Part shown: piece after piece, positions 1 through 6,108 of the stretch
Numbering within the stretch: the stretch's first letter is position 1
Layout: each line of letters begins with the position of its first letter
From: Candidatus Gottesmanbacteria bacterium RBG_16_37_8
GTDB lineage: Bacteria; Patescibacteriota; Microgenomatia; 2-02-FULL-39-11
Assembly (NCBI GenBank): GCA_001779055.1
Contig: MFJA01000007.1
Coordinates: forward strand, 1 to 7,571
Reading direction: 5' to 3'
Length of the DNA: 7,571 nt
Notes under the pieces: generated by a model
What the model was told of the DNA's origin: nothing
The model's database searches: none
What the model saw: only the letters and a program-made list of their open reading frames with translations
Made by a program: the position numbers and the translations under genes

Positions 1-120
1 GCCAAACCGGGTCGTATTATTTATGAAATGAGTGGAATATCGGAGGATCAGGCTAAAATAGCCATGAAAACAGCTGCAGGGAAAATGCCTGTTAAAACAA
101 CATTCGTAGTAAAAAAATAA
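1..120 (+). CDS. rplP: Large ribosomal subunit protein L16 (uL16), C-terminal fragment
   Basis: This is the last 39 codons of a gene cut by the window edge, ending in TAA. The visible peptide begins [12 protein letters not shown] and runs through [18 protein letters not shown] to KTTFVVKK. This matches the C-terminal part of L16, where a glycine-rich turn is followed by a helix rich in Ala and then the KLP-type motif (here KMP) and a basic end. L16 binds 23S rRNA near the peptidyl-transferase centre and the A-site tRNA elbow. It lies directly before rpmC, its standard position in the S10-spc order. The N-terminal two thirds is outside the window, so completeness cannot be judged. Confidence 0.93.
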   Translation, partial: AKPGRIIYEMSGISEDQAKIAMKTAAGKMPVKTTFVVKK

Positions 121-126
121 AAAAAC

Positions 127-333
127 ATGAAAAAAAGAGAAGTAAAAGAATTAGTAGGAAAAACAGTGCCCGAATTGAAAAAACAATTAACGGATCTGAT
201 GACTAATTTGAAAAAAATTCAGATCGATCGCCAAATTGGAAAATTGAAAAATACCAATCTTTACGGTCAAACATTAAAAGATATCGCTAGAGTAAAAAAT
301 GTTTTAAGACAAAAGGAAGGAAGTAAAGCATGA
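127..333 (+). CDS. rpmC: Large ribosomal subunit protein L29 (uL29)
   Basis: The product is 68 residues, a normal length for L29. It is a two-helix coiled hairpin protein that binds 23S rRNA domain I near the exit of the peptide tunnel and forms part of the docking site for trigger factor and SRP. The sequence shows the N-terminal helix (EVKELVGKTVPELKKQL) and the family's C-terminal signature KNTNLYGQTLKDIARVKNVL, which corresponds to the K-N-x-x-L...DIARIKTVLR pattern. The gene starts six bases after the rplP stop. No Shine-Dalgarno is visible upstream, only A-rich sequence, so initiation probably depends on coupling to rplP or on the A-rich leader. Its TGA stop overlaps the rpsQ start by four bases (ATGA). 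Confidence 0.95.
   Translation: MKKREVKELVGKTVPELKKQLTDLMTNLKKIQIDRQIGKLKNTNLYGQTLKDIARVKNVLRQKEGSKA
311..320 (+). promoter_or_regulatory. Shine-Dalgarno sequence for rpsQ
   Basis: AAAAGGAAGG lies inside the 3' end of rpmC, 9 bases before the rpsQ ATG at 330. It is one of only two clear ribosome binding sites in the window and supports the rpsQ start at the ATGA overlap. Confidence 0.6.
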
Positions 334-557
334 AGCAGTTTTCAGGAAAAGTCATCTCAGCTAAAATGTCAAAAACAGTCGTGGTGGAATTAGAGCGCCA
401 GGTTAAGCATAAACTTTACAAAAAAATCCTAAAAAGGACAAAAAAAATAAAAGCTCATAATGAAGACTTGTCTTTAAAAGAAGGTGATTTAGTAAAAGTA
501 GTCGCCACCAGACCAATTTCAAAAGAAAAGCATTTTAAAGTAATTAAAAAAATATGA
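330..557 (+). CDS. rpsQ: Small ribosomal subunit protein S17 (uS17)
   Basis: The 75-residue product is an OB-fold protein that binds the 5' domain of 16S rRNA early in 30S assembly. It has the family pattern [18 protein letters not shown] at the N terminus, a K-rich loop ([18 protein letters not shown]) and the C-terminal signature [18 protein letters not shown], which matches G-D-x-V-x-I-x-x-x-R-P-[IL]-S-K-x-K. It is a little shorter than the common 80-87 residues, mainly at the C terminus. The start is set by a good Shine-Dalgarno 9 bases upstream and an ATGA overlap with rpmC. The stop overlaps the rplN start, again as ATGA. Confidence 0.95.
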   Translation: MKQFSGKVISAKMSKTVVVELERQVKHKLYKKILKRTKKIKAHNEDLSLKEGDLVKVVATRPISKEKHFKVIKKI

Positions 558-928
558 TTCAATTAAGATCAATTATTAATGTAGCTGATAATAGCGGTGC
601 CCAACGGCTGTCTGTTATTCAGGTCCACGGAAAAGGAAATAAAAAAATAGCCTATTTGGGAGATATTGTAACTTGTGTTGTTAAGGCAGCAACCCCGACA
701 GGACAGGTAAAAACTCATGAACTGGTCAAAGCTGTATTGGTTAGAACCAGAAAAGAAAAAAAAAGAAAAGACGGCTCAAGTATTCGTTTTGATGAAAATG
801 CCGCAGTCATTATTGATAATCCCAAGGATAAAAATCCGAGGGGCACCAGAATTTTTGGACCAATTGGTCGCGAATTGAAAGACTTAGGATTTAACAAAAT
901 AGTTTCCATGGCCCAAGAGGTTTATTAA
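554..928 (+). CDS. rplN: Large ribosomal subunit protein L14 (uL14)
   Basis: The 124-residue product matches the usual 122 for L14. This beta-barrel protein binds 23S rRNA at the subunit interface, helps form intersubunit bridge B8 and is the docking site for the silencing factor RsfS. Diagnostic segments are the start [19 protein letters not shown], the basic stretch [24 protein letters not shown], and [14 protein letters not shown] near the end. The ATG overlaps the rpsQ stop (ATGA) but has no Shine-Dalgarno, so translational coupling is likely. A run of nine A at 756-764 encodes part of the Lys-rich loop. The stop is TAA, two bases before rplX. Confidence 0.97.
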   Translation: MIQLRSIINVADNSGAQRLSVIQVHGKGNKKIAYLGDIVTCVVKAATPTGQVKTHELVKAVLVRTRKEKKRKDGSSIRFDENAAVIIDNPKDKNPRGTRIFGPIGRELKDLGFNKIVSMAQEVY

Positions 929-930
929 CT

Positions 931-1236
931 ATGAAACTGAAAAAAGGAGACGAAGTTATAATAACAGCCGGTAAAGACAAGGGTAAGAAAGGCAAAATAG
1001 AAAAAACTTATCCAAAAAATGATGTTGTCTTATTGCCTGGCCTTAATATTTTTAAAAGACATCTTAAAAAAAGGGATGAAAAAAATCCTGGCGGAATAAT
1101 TTCTTTTCCGAGAGGCATTCCGGTTGGTAATGTTGCTCTAATCTGTCCTAAATGCGGTAAACAGACTAGAATTGGTTATAAAATTGACAAAAATAAAAAA
1201 TCAAGAATCTGCCGAAAATGTCATTCAATAATTTAA
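931..1236 (+). CDS. rplX: Large ribosomal subunit protein L24 (uL24) with a C-terminal four-cysteine motif
   Basis: The 101-residue product is L24, one of the two assembly initiators of the 50S subunit, which binds the 5' end of 23S rRNA. The N-terminal KOW segment reads KKGDEVIITAGKDKGKKGKI (residues 4-23), followed by the NIFKRHLKKR stretch. The C-terminal part has paired cysteines C72/C75 (CPKC) and C94/C97 (CRKC), spaced like a zinc ribbon; many bacterial L24 proteins carry this. Metal binding is inferred. An imperfect AAGAGG lies 10 bases before the ATG, weak as a binding site. It is followed after three bases by rplE. Confidence 0.96.
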   Translation: MKLKKGDEVIITAGKDKGKKGKIEKTYPKNDVVLLPGLNIFKRHLKKRDEKNPGGIISFPRGIPVGNVALICPKCGKQTRIGYKIDKNKKSRICRKCHSII

Positions 1237-1239
1237 ACT

Positions 1240-1785
1240 ATGTCAGAATTTCATCAAAAATATTTAAAAGAAGGCCGTCAAAAATTAATAAAAGATTTGG
1301 GATTAGCAAATATCATGTCTGCTCCTAAACTTATTAAAGTAGTCATTAATTGTGGTATGGGGGAGGCTTTAGCTAATAAAAAATCAATAGATAGCATGTC
1401 ACAGCAATTAATGCAGATTACCGGTCAAAGACCCATATCAACAAAAGCTCGGCAGGATATTTCATCATTTAAGGTCAGAAAAGGTGATGTCATCGGCTTA
1501 AAAGTCACTTTAAGAGGCACTAAAATGTATGATTTTATCGAAAAGTTAGTCAAAATAGTTCTTCCCAGAATCAGGGATTTTAGAGGAATTAGAAATAACT
1601 GTTTTGATAAAGACGGCAATTATACTTTAGGTCTATCAGAGCAAATAGTTTTTCCTGAAATAGAATACAGTCAGGTGGATAAGGTTAGAGGCTTGGAAAT
1701 AACATTAGTAATAAGCGGAGGTCAAAAGGAAACAAAGAAGTTGATGGAATATTTAGGATTTCCATTTCAAAAAGAATCAGCTTAA
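1240..1785 (+). CDS. rplE: Large ribosomal subunit protein L5 (uL5)
   Basis: The 181-residue product has the normal length for L5, which binds 5S rRNA, joins it with L18 to the central protuberance, and contacts P-site tRNA. Recognisable parts are the N-terminal helix (KYLKEGRQKLIKDLG), the segment PKLIKVVINCGMGEA, the loop TGQRPISTKARQDISSFKVR, the RGTKMYDFIEKL region and the C-terminal LGLSEQIVFPEIEY. No Shine-Dalgarno is visible before the ATG, which follows the rplX stop by three bases. The TAA stop is followed by a 43-base gap, the longest in this window, holding a possible promoter. Confidence 0.97.
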   Translation: MSEFHQKYLKEGRQKLIKDLGLANIMSAPKLIKVVINCGMGEALANKKSIDSMSQQLMQITGQRPISTKARQDISSFKVRKGDVIGLKVTLRGTKMYDFIEKLVKIVLPRIRDFRGIRNNCFDKDGNYTLGLSEQIVFPEIEYSQVDKVRGLEITLVISGGQKETKKLMEYLGFPFQKESA

Positions 1786-1799
1786 AAAAGGTTAAAGCA

Positions 1800-1808
1800 T
1801 GTTATAAT
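1800..1808 (+). promoter_or_regulatory. Candidate extended -10 promoter element upstream of rpsN
   Basis: The gap between rplE and rpsN contains TGTTATAAT, a perfect extended -10 (TG-N-TATAAT) for a housekeeping sigma-70 factor. A transcript would start near 1814-1816, about 13-15 bases before the rpsN ATG at 1829. No good -35 hexamer is present: 17 bases upstream is GCTTAA, and TTAAAA at 1782-1787 would give a short 15-base spacer. Such motifs arise by chance in AT-rich DNA, so this is tentative, but its placement in the longest gap of an otherwise packed operon is suggestive. Confidence 0.3.
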
Positions 1809-1828
1809 CGCCCAAAAGACAAATAAAT

Positions 1829-2014
1829 ATGGCAAAAAGATCGGATATCATCAAGTTTCAGAAAAAACAAAAATTTGTTGTTCGAGACCACAATCGCTGT
1901 CAGATTTGCGGCCGTTCGCGCGCTTTTATGCGCAAATTCGGTCTTTGCCGTTTGTGTTTCAGGGAATTGGCTCTCAGTGGCCAGCTTCCCGGTGTTACTA
2001 AAGCTAGTTGGTAA
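1829..2014 (+). CDS. rpsN: Small ribosomal subunit protein S14, zinc-binding type (uS14, type Z)
   Basis: The 61-residue product is the short, zinc-binding form of S14, which sits in the 30S head near the A site and joins late in assembly. The zinc ligands are C24, C27, C40 and C43 in [10 protein letters not shown]...FGLCRLC. The C-terminal LPGVTKASW is the family ending. The length equals that of typical type Z S14 (about 61), against roughly 90-100 for the zinc-free type. The gene is GC-richer (83 of 186 bases, 45%) than the surrounding DNA looks, and six of its eight Arg codons are CGN where neighbours mainly use AGA. It has no Shine-Dalgarno but is preceded by a possible promoter. It ends four bases before rpsH. 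Confidence 0.97.
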   Translation: MAKRSDIIKFQKKQKFVVRDHNRCQICGRSRAFMRKFGLCRLCFRELALSGQLPGVTKASW

Positions 2015-2018
2015 AAAT

Positions 2019-2408
2019 ATGACTGATCCTGTATCTGATTTTTTTATTAGAATAAAAAATGCTTATTCATCTGGCCACCATATGGTGGAAATACCATATT
2101 CCGAAATGAAATTTGCTTTAGCTGATGTTCTTAGGCGTCATGGCTATATAGGCAAAATTGAACATAAGAATGAAAAAAGTAAAAAAACATTGCTTATCGA
2201 TTTGCTTTATCCGGATAAACAGGCTAAATTTACCAATCTGGAAATTGTCAGTAAACCCGGTTGCCGCGTTTATATTCCCTTTAAAAAAATTCCCAAAGTT
2301 CTTGGCGGTCTGGGGATAGCCATTCTTTCAACGTCAAAAGGAATTATGTCAGGCAACGAAGCCAGGAAAAAGAAAATCGGCGGCGAATTAATCTGCAAAA
2401 TTTGGTAA
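2019..2408 (+). CDS. rpsH: Small ribosomal subunit protein S8 (uS8)
   Basis: The 129-residue product is S8, which binds helix 21 of 16S rRNA and, in other bacteria, can repress the spc operon by binding its own mRNA near rplE. The start MTDPVSDFFIRIKNAY and the C-terminal signature GLGIAILSTSKGIMSGNEARKK...GGELICKIW are diagnostic. The ATG at 2019 was chosen because the family begins exactly here; the same frame stays open upstream to 1875, but that extension lies inside rpsN and reads as an unrelated hydrophobic peptide. No Shine-Dalgarno is visible. No S8-binding mRNA structure was identified by eye around rplE. A 22-base AT-rich gap precedes rplF. Confidence 0.97.
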   Translation: MTDPVSDFFIRIKNAYSSGHHMVEIPYSEMKFALADVLRRHGYIGKIEHKNEKSKKTLLIDLLYPDKQAKFTNLEIVSKPGCRVYIPFKKIPKVLGGLGIAILSTSKGIMSGNEARKKKIGGELICKIW

Positions 2409-2430
2409 TAATCTTGATTTTAAATTACAT

Positions 2431-2985
2431 ATGGCTAAACTGAAGAAAAAACCTATCATTTTAGATAATGATGTCAAAATTAACCTTGATAAAGGATGGT
2501 TATCAGTTTCTGGGGTAAAAGGCTCCTTAACTCTAAAAATTCCCCAAGATGTGGAAGTGGAAATGAAGGATAATTTAATAACCCTTACAGGAAAAAATAA
2601 AAATACGGATATTGCCATACTTGGTCTTTATTATTCTCTTATAAGAAATATGCTAGTAGGAGTTAAAACCGGTTGGCAAAAAACCTTGGAAATGGTTGGC
2701 GTCGGATTTAGAGCCCAAACAGACGGAAAAAAATTAACTCTCAATGTAGGTTTCTCTCATCCCGTTGAAATAAATTCTATCAACGATATTTCTTTTAAAG
2801 TCGAAGAAAATAAAATAATTGTTGAGGGTATGGATAAATATTTGGTAGGAGAAATAGCAGCAACAATAAGAAGAGTTAAGCCTCCTGAACCATATAAAGG
2901 CAAAGGTATAAAATATCTTGGTGAAAAGATAAGAAAGAAAGCCGGAAAAGCAGCCAAAGCAGTTGGCGGTGCTCTAGGCAAATAA
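2431..2985 (+). CDS. rplF: Large ribosomal subunit protein L6 (uL6)
   Basis: The 184-residue product is L6, built of two similar domains and located near the factor-binding site and the sarcin-ricin loop. Domain 1 begins with KKKPIILDNDVKINL and includes VSGVKGSLTLKIP. Domain 2 starts around residue 85 with KTLEMVGVGFRAQ and ends in the family signature, PEPYKGKGIKYLGEKIRKK at residues 152-170. The tail is rich in Ala, Gly and Lys (KAAKAVGGALGK), slightly longer than usual. The ATG at 2431 is the family start; the 22-base upstream gap has no Shine-Dalgarno or clear promoter. Four bases separate it from rplR. Confidence 0.97.
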   Translation: MAKLKKKPIILDNDVKINLDKGWLSVSGVKGSLTLKIPQDVEVEMKDNLITLTGKNKNTDIAILGLYYSLIRNMLVGVKTGWQKTLEMVGVGFRAQTDGKKLTLNVGFSHPVEINSINDISFKVEENKIIVEGMDKYLVGEIAATIRRVKPPEPYKGKGIKYLGEKIRKKAGKAAKAVGGALGK

Positions 2986-2989
2986 TAAT

Positions 2990-3349
2990 ATGATTCCCAA
3001 GCAAATTTTATTTAAAAATAAGAAAAAATCAATTATTCAAAAAGGCAAACGCGGCACAAAAATACGTCCCCGCTTGTCTGTTTTTAGGTCCAATAGATTA
3101 ATCTATGCTCAATTAATTGATGATGAAAACGGAAAAACCCTTACCTGCGTAAGCGAAAAAGAATTGAAAAAAGATGAAAACCAATCTCGAAAAAAAATTA
3201 CTGTTGCACTATTATTAGGTGAATTATTGGCCCAAAAAGCAGTAAAAATAAAAATAAAAACAGCAATTTTCGACAGAAGGAATTATAAGTATCATGGGCG
3301 GGTCAAAGGAATCGCCGAAGGTGCCCGCAAAGGAGGATTAACAATATGA
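2990..3349 (+). CDS. rplR: Large ribosomal subunit protein L18 (uL18)
   Basis: The 119-residue product is L18, which binds 5S rRNA together with L5 and attaches it to the 50S central protuberance. A basic N-terminal tail (KNKKKSIIQKGKRGTKI) leads into the core RPRLSVFRSNRLIYAQLIDD, and the end shows the diagnostic FDRRNYKYHGRVKGIAEGAR. The length is typical. No Shine-Dalgarno lies before the ATG, which follows the rplF stop closely in an AAT-repeat stretch. The last codons carry a strong Shine-Dalgarno serving rpsE, and the TGA stop overlaps the rpsE ATG by four bases (ATGA). Confidence 0.96.
   Translation: MIPKQILFKNKKKSIIQKGKRGTKIRPRLSVFRSNRLIYAQLIDDENGKTLTCVSEKELKKDENQSRKKITVALLLGELLAQKAVKIKIKTAIFDRRNYKYHGRVKGIAEGARKGGLTI
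3329..3336 (+). promoter_or_regulatory. Strong Shine-Dalgarno sequence for rpsE
   Basis: AAAGGAGG lies within the end of rplR, 9 bases before the rpsE ATG at 3346. It is the best ribosome binding site in the window and shows that the organism keeps a functional anti-SD, even though most genes here lack such a site. Confidence 0.75.
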
Positions 3350-3795
3350 ATGGAAATAATGAATTTAATGAAAAAGTAATTTCAGTTAACAGGGTTTCGA
3401 AAAAAACAACCGGTGGTAATAAAATCGGTTTTTCTATACTCGTCATTGTTGGTGATAAAAAAGGCAGGGTGGGAGTTGGTTTGGGTAAAGCCGGTGATGT
3501 TTCAAAAGCTATTAAAAAGGGGTCAACATATGCCAGAAAACATCTTATCAATGTACCGATTGTTAATACGACTATTCCTCACCAGGTGCTGATGAAACAG
3601 GGTGCAGCTATTGTTCTTCTCAAGCCGGCTCCGCCTGGCACAGGTATCCGGGCAGGAGGCAGCGTCAGAGCAGTTCTGGAAGCAGCCGGTATCAAAAATA
3701 TTGTCTCCAAGATACTGGGAACTGACAATCAGACATCCAATGTTTATGCCACATTCGCAGCTCTTAAAAAGTTTAAAATAAAAAATAATGGCTGA
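3346..3795 (+). CDS. rpsE: Small ribosomal subunit protein S5 (uS5)
   Basis: The 149-residue product is S5, which contacts S4 and S8 in the 30S body and affects decoding accuracy and mRNA helicase activity at the entry channel. The N-terminal double-stranded-RNA-binding-like domain begins EKVISVNRVSKKTTGGNKIGFS and includes VGDKKGRVGVGLGKA. The C-terminal domain shows LKPAPPGTGIRAGGSVRAVLEAAGI followed by ILGTDNQTSNVYATFAAL. It is slightly shorter than the usual 160-170 residues, lacking the extended tails. The start is fixed by an ATGA overlap with rplR and a strong Shine-Dalgarno. The end overlaps rplO by eight bases, leaving no room for rpmD (L30), which normally follows. Confidence 0.97.
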   Translation: MNGNNEFNEKVISVNRVSKKTTGGNKIGFSILVIVGDKKGRVGVGLGKAGDVSKAIKKGSTYARKHLINVPIVNTTIPHQVLMKQGAAIVLLKPAPPGTGIRAGGSVRAVLEAAGIKNIVSKILGTDNQTSNVYATFAALKKFKIKNNG

Positions 3796-4234
3796 TTTAT
3801 CGTTTTTACCAAAAACAACCTCTAAAAAGAAAAAAAGATTAGGCCAAGGCCATGGATCAGGTAGAGTCAAAACATCTGGCCGCGGTACCAAAGGTCAAAA
3901 AGCCAGAGGTAAAATCCCTATCAGGATAAAATTGGCCGGTGTCTCTTTTGTCAAAAGACTGCCTCTATTTAGGGGTAAAGGCCGCAACAAAAGAATAAGC
4001 AACAGGCCCCTGATTATTAACCTCAAAGATTTAGAAGGATTAAGTAAAAATACTGTTGTCGATATCGATCTTTTAGTTTCTAAGCGTCTGGTTAAAAAAG
4101 ATGAAGTGGATATGTTCGGAGTTAAAATATTGGGAGAAGGAGAAGTGAAAGTTCCCTTAAAAATAAAATTACCAACATCCCGTAGTGCCCTGAAAAAAAT
4201 AGAAAAGGCAGGAGGTACAGTTGAGTTAAAATAA
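3788..4234 (+). CDS. rplO: Large ribosomal subunit protein L15 (uL15)
   Basis: The 148-residue product is L15, a late-assembly 50S protein with a long basic N-terminal extension threading through 23S rRNA. The extension shows [20 protein letters not shown] (residues 18-37), and the globular part ends with [19 protein letters not shown], which fits the family's C-terminal signature. One oddity is that the usual FEGGQ-PL motif before RRLP is replaced by [13 protein letters not shown] (residues 47-59). The reading frame stays intact there, so this looks like divergence and not a frameshift. The ATG overlaps the rpsE stop by eight bases without a Shine-Dalgarno. secY follows after four bases. Confidence 0.96.
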   Translation: MADLSFLPKTTSKKKKRLGQGHGSGRVKTSGRGTKGQKARGKIPIRIKLAGVSFVKRLPLFRGKGRNKRISNRPLIINLKDLEGLSKNTVVDIDLLVSKRLVKKDEVDMFGVKILGEGEVKVPLKIKLPTSRSALKKIEKAGGTVELK

Positions 4235-4238
4235 TCTT

Positions 4239-5525
4239 ATGGAAAAATATTTAAGGCCGATTGTTCTTGCCTTTAAAACACCGGAGTTAAGAAGAAAAAT
4301 CCTCTTTACAGCTTTCATTTTCCTCATCTTCAGAATTTTTGCCCATATCCCGGTTCCCGGAGTTAATGTCGAAAAACTAAAGGCTCTTTTTGCCCAAAGT
4401 GAATTCCTGGGACTTCTCGATATTTTTTCAGGAGGGACGCTGGCTAATTTTTCCGTTATGGCTATTGGCCTTAACCCTTACATCAATGCCTCCATTATTC
4501 TACAGCTTCTGACTATTGTTTTTCCCAAACTGGAAGAATTGCAGAAAGAAGGCGAGTTCGGCCGGGAAAAAATTAACCAGTATACCCGCTTTTTGACTAT
4601 ACCTTTAGCTTGTCTTCAATCTCTTGGTATGTATGCTCTCTTGAAAAACCAGGGTATTATTGAGAGTCTTTCGCCTCTTTTATTAGTTTCCTTAATTACA
4701 ACTATGGCCGCCGGAACAGTCTTACTCATGTGGTTTGGGGAATTAATTTCCGAATTTGGAATTGGCAACGGTATCTCAGTTCTCATCTTTGCCGGTATAG
4801 TTGGTCGTTTGCCTGTCTTTTTCGGTCAGACATTATCGTTAGTCACCCAGGAGTTGATGGCCAACATCGGTATTTTTGCCGTAATAAGCTTTTTGGTTAT
4901 AGCCAGTATAGTCTTTATTAATGAAGCTGTCCGCCAGGTTCCTGTAACCTATGCCAAAAGAGTCAGGGGTAATAAATTATATGGCGGGGCAACAACCTAT
5001 CTTCCTTTGAGATTAAATCAGGCGGGAGTTATCCCCATTATCTTTGCCGTTTCCATAGTTCTTATTCCTCAATTAGCCGGCCAATTTTTGGCTCAGTTGC
5101 CAAACAAAGCTTTAGCCGGTTTTGCCAGTGGGCTTGCTTCGTTATTTGCCTCAAACGGAATAGTTTATAACGCCACCTACTTCTTTTTGGTTATCGGTTT
5201 TACTTATTTTTATACAGCCATTACCTTTAATCCGCAAAAGATTTCAGGTGAAATCCAAAAATACGGCGGTTTCATACCGGGGATAAGACCGGGCACTCCT
5301 ACAGCTAATTATTTGAATTATATTTTAACCAGAATTACTTTAGCCGGAGCCCTTTTCCTGGGTTTGGTTGCTATCCTTCCGGCCATAGGCAGGCAGGTTA
5401 CAGGCGTTTCAGCCTTAACCATCGGTGGTACCTCCATTTTAATCGTAGTCTCAGTAGTTCTTGAGACAGTCAAACAAATCGAAGCCCAGTTAGTCATGCG
5501 CAATTACGAAGGCTTTTTGAAATAG
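4239..5525 (+). CDS. secY: Preprotein translocase subunit SecY
   Basis: The 428-residue product is the central channel of the Sec translocon, which moves unfolded proteins across or into the cytoplasmic membrane with SecE, SecG and the SecA motor or the ribosome. Ten hydrophobic segments can be seen, the first at about residues 20-35 and the last at about 398-416. Signatures include HIPVPGVN (36-43), the plug region [20 protein letters not shown] (63-82), [19 protein letters not shown] (174-192), the cytosolic C4 loop [19 protein letters not shown] (232-250) and the C5 loop GFIPGIRPG (344-352) with the conserved Arg350 needed for SecA-driven transport in studied homologues. The length matches the family. 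No Shine-Dalgarno lies at proper spacing: an AGGAGGT at 4210-4216 is 22 bases from the ATG. The stop is one base before adk. Confidence 0.98.
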   Translation: MEKYLRPIVLAFKTPELRRKILFTAFIFLIFRIFAHIPVPGVNVEKLKALFAQSEFLGLLDIFSGGTLANFSVMAIGLNPYINASIILQLLTIVFPKLEELQKEGEFGREKINQYTRFLTIPLACLQSLGMYALLKNQGIIESLSPLLLVSLITTMAAGTVLLMWFGELISEFGIGNGISVLIFAGIVGRLPVFFGQTLSLVTQELMANIGIFAVISFLVIASIVFINEAVRQVPVTYAKRVRGNKLYGGATTYLPLRLNQAGVIPIIFAVSIVLIPQLAGQFLAQLPNKALAGFASGLASLFASNGIVYNATYFFLVIGFTYFYTAITFNPQKISGEIQKYGGFIPGIRPGTPTANYLNYILTRITLAGALFLGLVAILPAIGRQVTGVSALTIGGTSILIVVSVVLETVKQIEAQLVMRNYEGFLK

Positions 5526-5526
5526 A

Positions 5527-6108
5527 ATGCATCTCATCATCTACGGTCCGGAAGGTTCAGGTAAAGGTACTCAAGGTAAACTCTTGGCAGAAAAATTAAA
5601 TCTGGAAGTCTATACCTCCGGTGATCTTGTCAGGGAAAAAGCCAAACAGGAAAGTACACAAGAAGGTAAAATTTGTCGTCAGGCTCTATTAACCGGTCAG
5701 TATGTTCCGGATAATGTGATGTTTAAATTGTGGCAGGAAAAACTTGAATCAAAAGATGCCCTCAAAGGATTTATCCTCGATGGTTTCCCCAGGAATATTC
5801 ATCAGGCTGAGTTTTTATTTTCTGTTATTTCTAAAGTCAACTACGATGTTGATAAATTTATCTACATTAAGTTATCTGATGAAGAATCCTTAAAAAGGCT
5901 CCTCAAAAGAAATAGACAAGTTTTTGAGGGAAGCGGAGTTTCTCATGATACAGAGGAACGTGTCAAAAAGAGATTGCAGGTCTATCATCAGATGGAAGTG
6001 GATCTTGTTGATTTTTTCAGGAAAAAAGGTCTCTTAGTTGAAATTGGCGGAGAACAATCTGTTGATAATGTATTTGAGGAAATAAAAGCAAAGCTAAATA
6101 TTAATTGA
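5527..6108 (+). CDS. adk: Adenylate kinase, short-LID form
   Basis: The 193-residue product converts AMP and ATP to two ADP in the cytoplasm. Visible motifs are the P-loop GPEGSGKGTQ (residues 7-16), the AMP-binding SGDLVR (31-36), GFILDGFPRN (81-90) with R89, and the helix with R124 and R128 that flank the LID. The LID is the short type: about 12 residues (129-140) replace the roughly 30-residue lobe of E. coli Adk, and there are no zinc cysteines. The usual R-x-D-D after the LID reads VSHD (138-141), so one arginine and one aspartate are replaced, while R149 is kept. Smaller departures are E in the P-loop (GPEG for GPPG) and N90 where the family mostly has T. Its secY-adk position is classical. 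There is no clear Shine-Dalgarno; the gene starts one base after the secY stop. Confidence 0.93.
   Translation: MHLIIYGPEGSGKGTQGKLLAEKLNLEVYTSGDLVREKAKQESTQEGKICRQALLTGQYVPDNVMFKLWQEKLESKDALKGFILDGFPRNIHQAEFLFSVISKVNYDVDKFIYIKLSDEESLKRLLKRNRQVFEGSGVSHDTEERVKKRLQVYHQMEVDLVDFFRKKGLLVEIGGEQSVDNVFEEIKAKLNIN

Noticed and set aside
715..909. Antisense open frame over rplN, and similar antisense frames over rplE, rplF, rpsE, rplO, secY and map
   Set aside because: Each is fully contained in a clear conserved gene on the + strand, has no recognisable motif, and arises from the AT-poor stop-codon distribution of the reverse frame.
1781..1801. Possible stem GCTT...AAGC and a two-codon ATG-TTA-TAA frame before rpsN
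   Set aside because: The stem is four base pairs with a long A-rich loop, and a two-codon frame is expected by chance; neither supports a regulator.
1875..2018. A 48-codon upstream extension of the rpsH frame inside rpsN
   Set aside because: It lies in a different frame over the well-conserved rpsN gene, has no similarity to S8, and the S8 family starts exactly at the ATG at 2019.
2409..2430. Promoter or attenuator in the rpsH-rplF gap
   Set aside because: The 22 bases are AT-rich, with no -10/-35 pair, no inverted repeat and no Shine-Dalgarno.
4210..4216. AGGAGGT as a Shine-Dalgarno for secY
   Set aside because: It is 22 bases from the secY ATG, far outside the usual 5-10, and encodes the conserved AGG part of the L15 C terminus.
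4730..4921. Second + strand open frame of 63 codons within secY
   Set aside because: It is an out-of-frame shadow of a strongly conserved SecY region with no ribosome binding site or family signal.
6105..6107. TTG as the start of the kinase-like gene
   Set aside because: It only adds one residue before an ATG at 6108 that forms a common TGATG coupling junction with adk, so the ATG is preferred.
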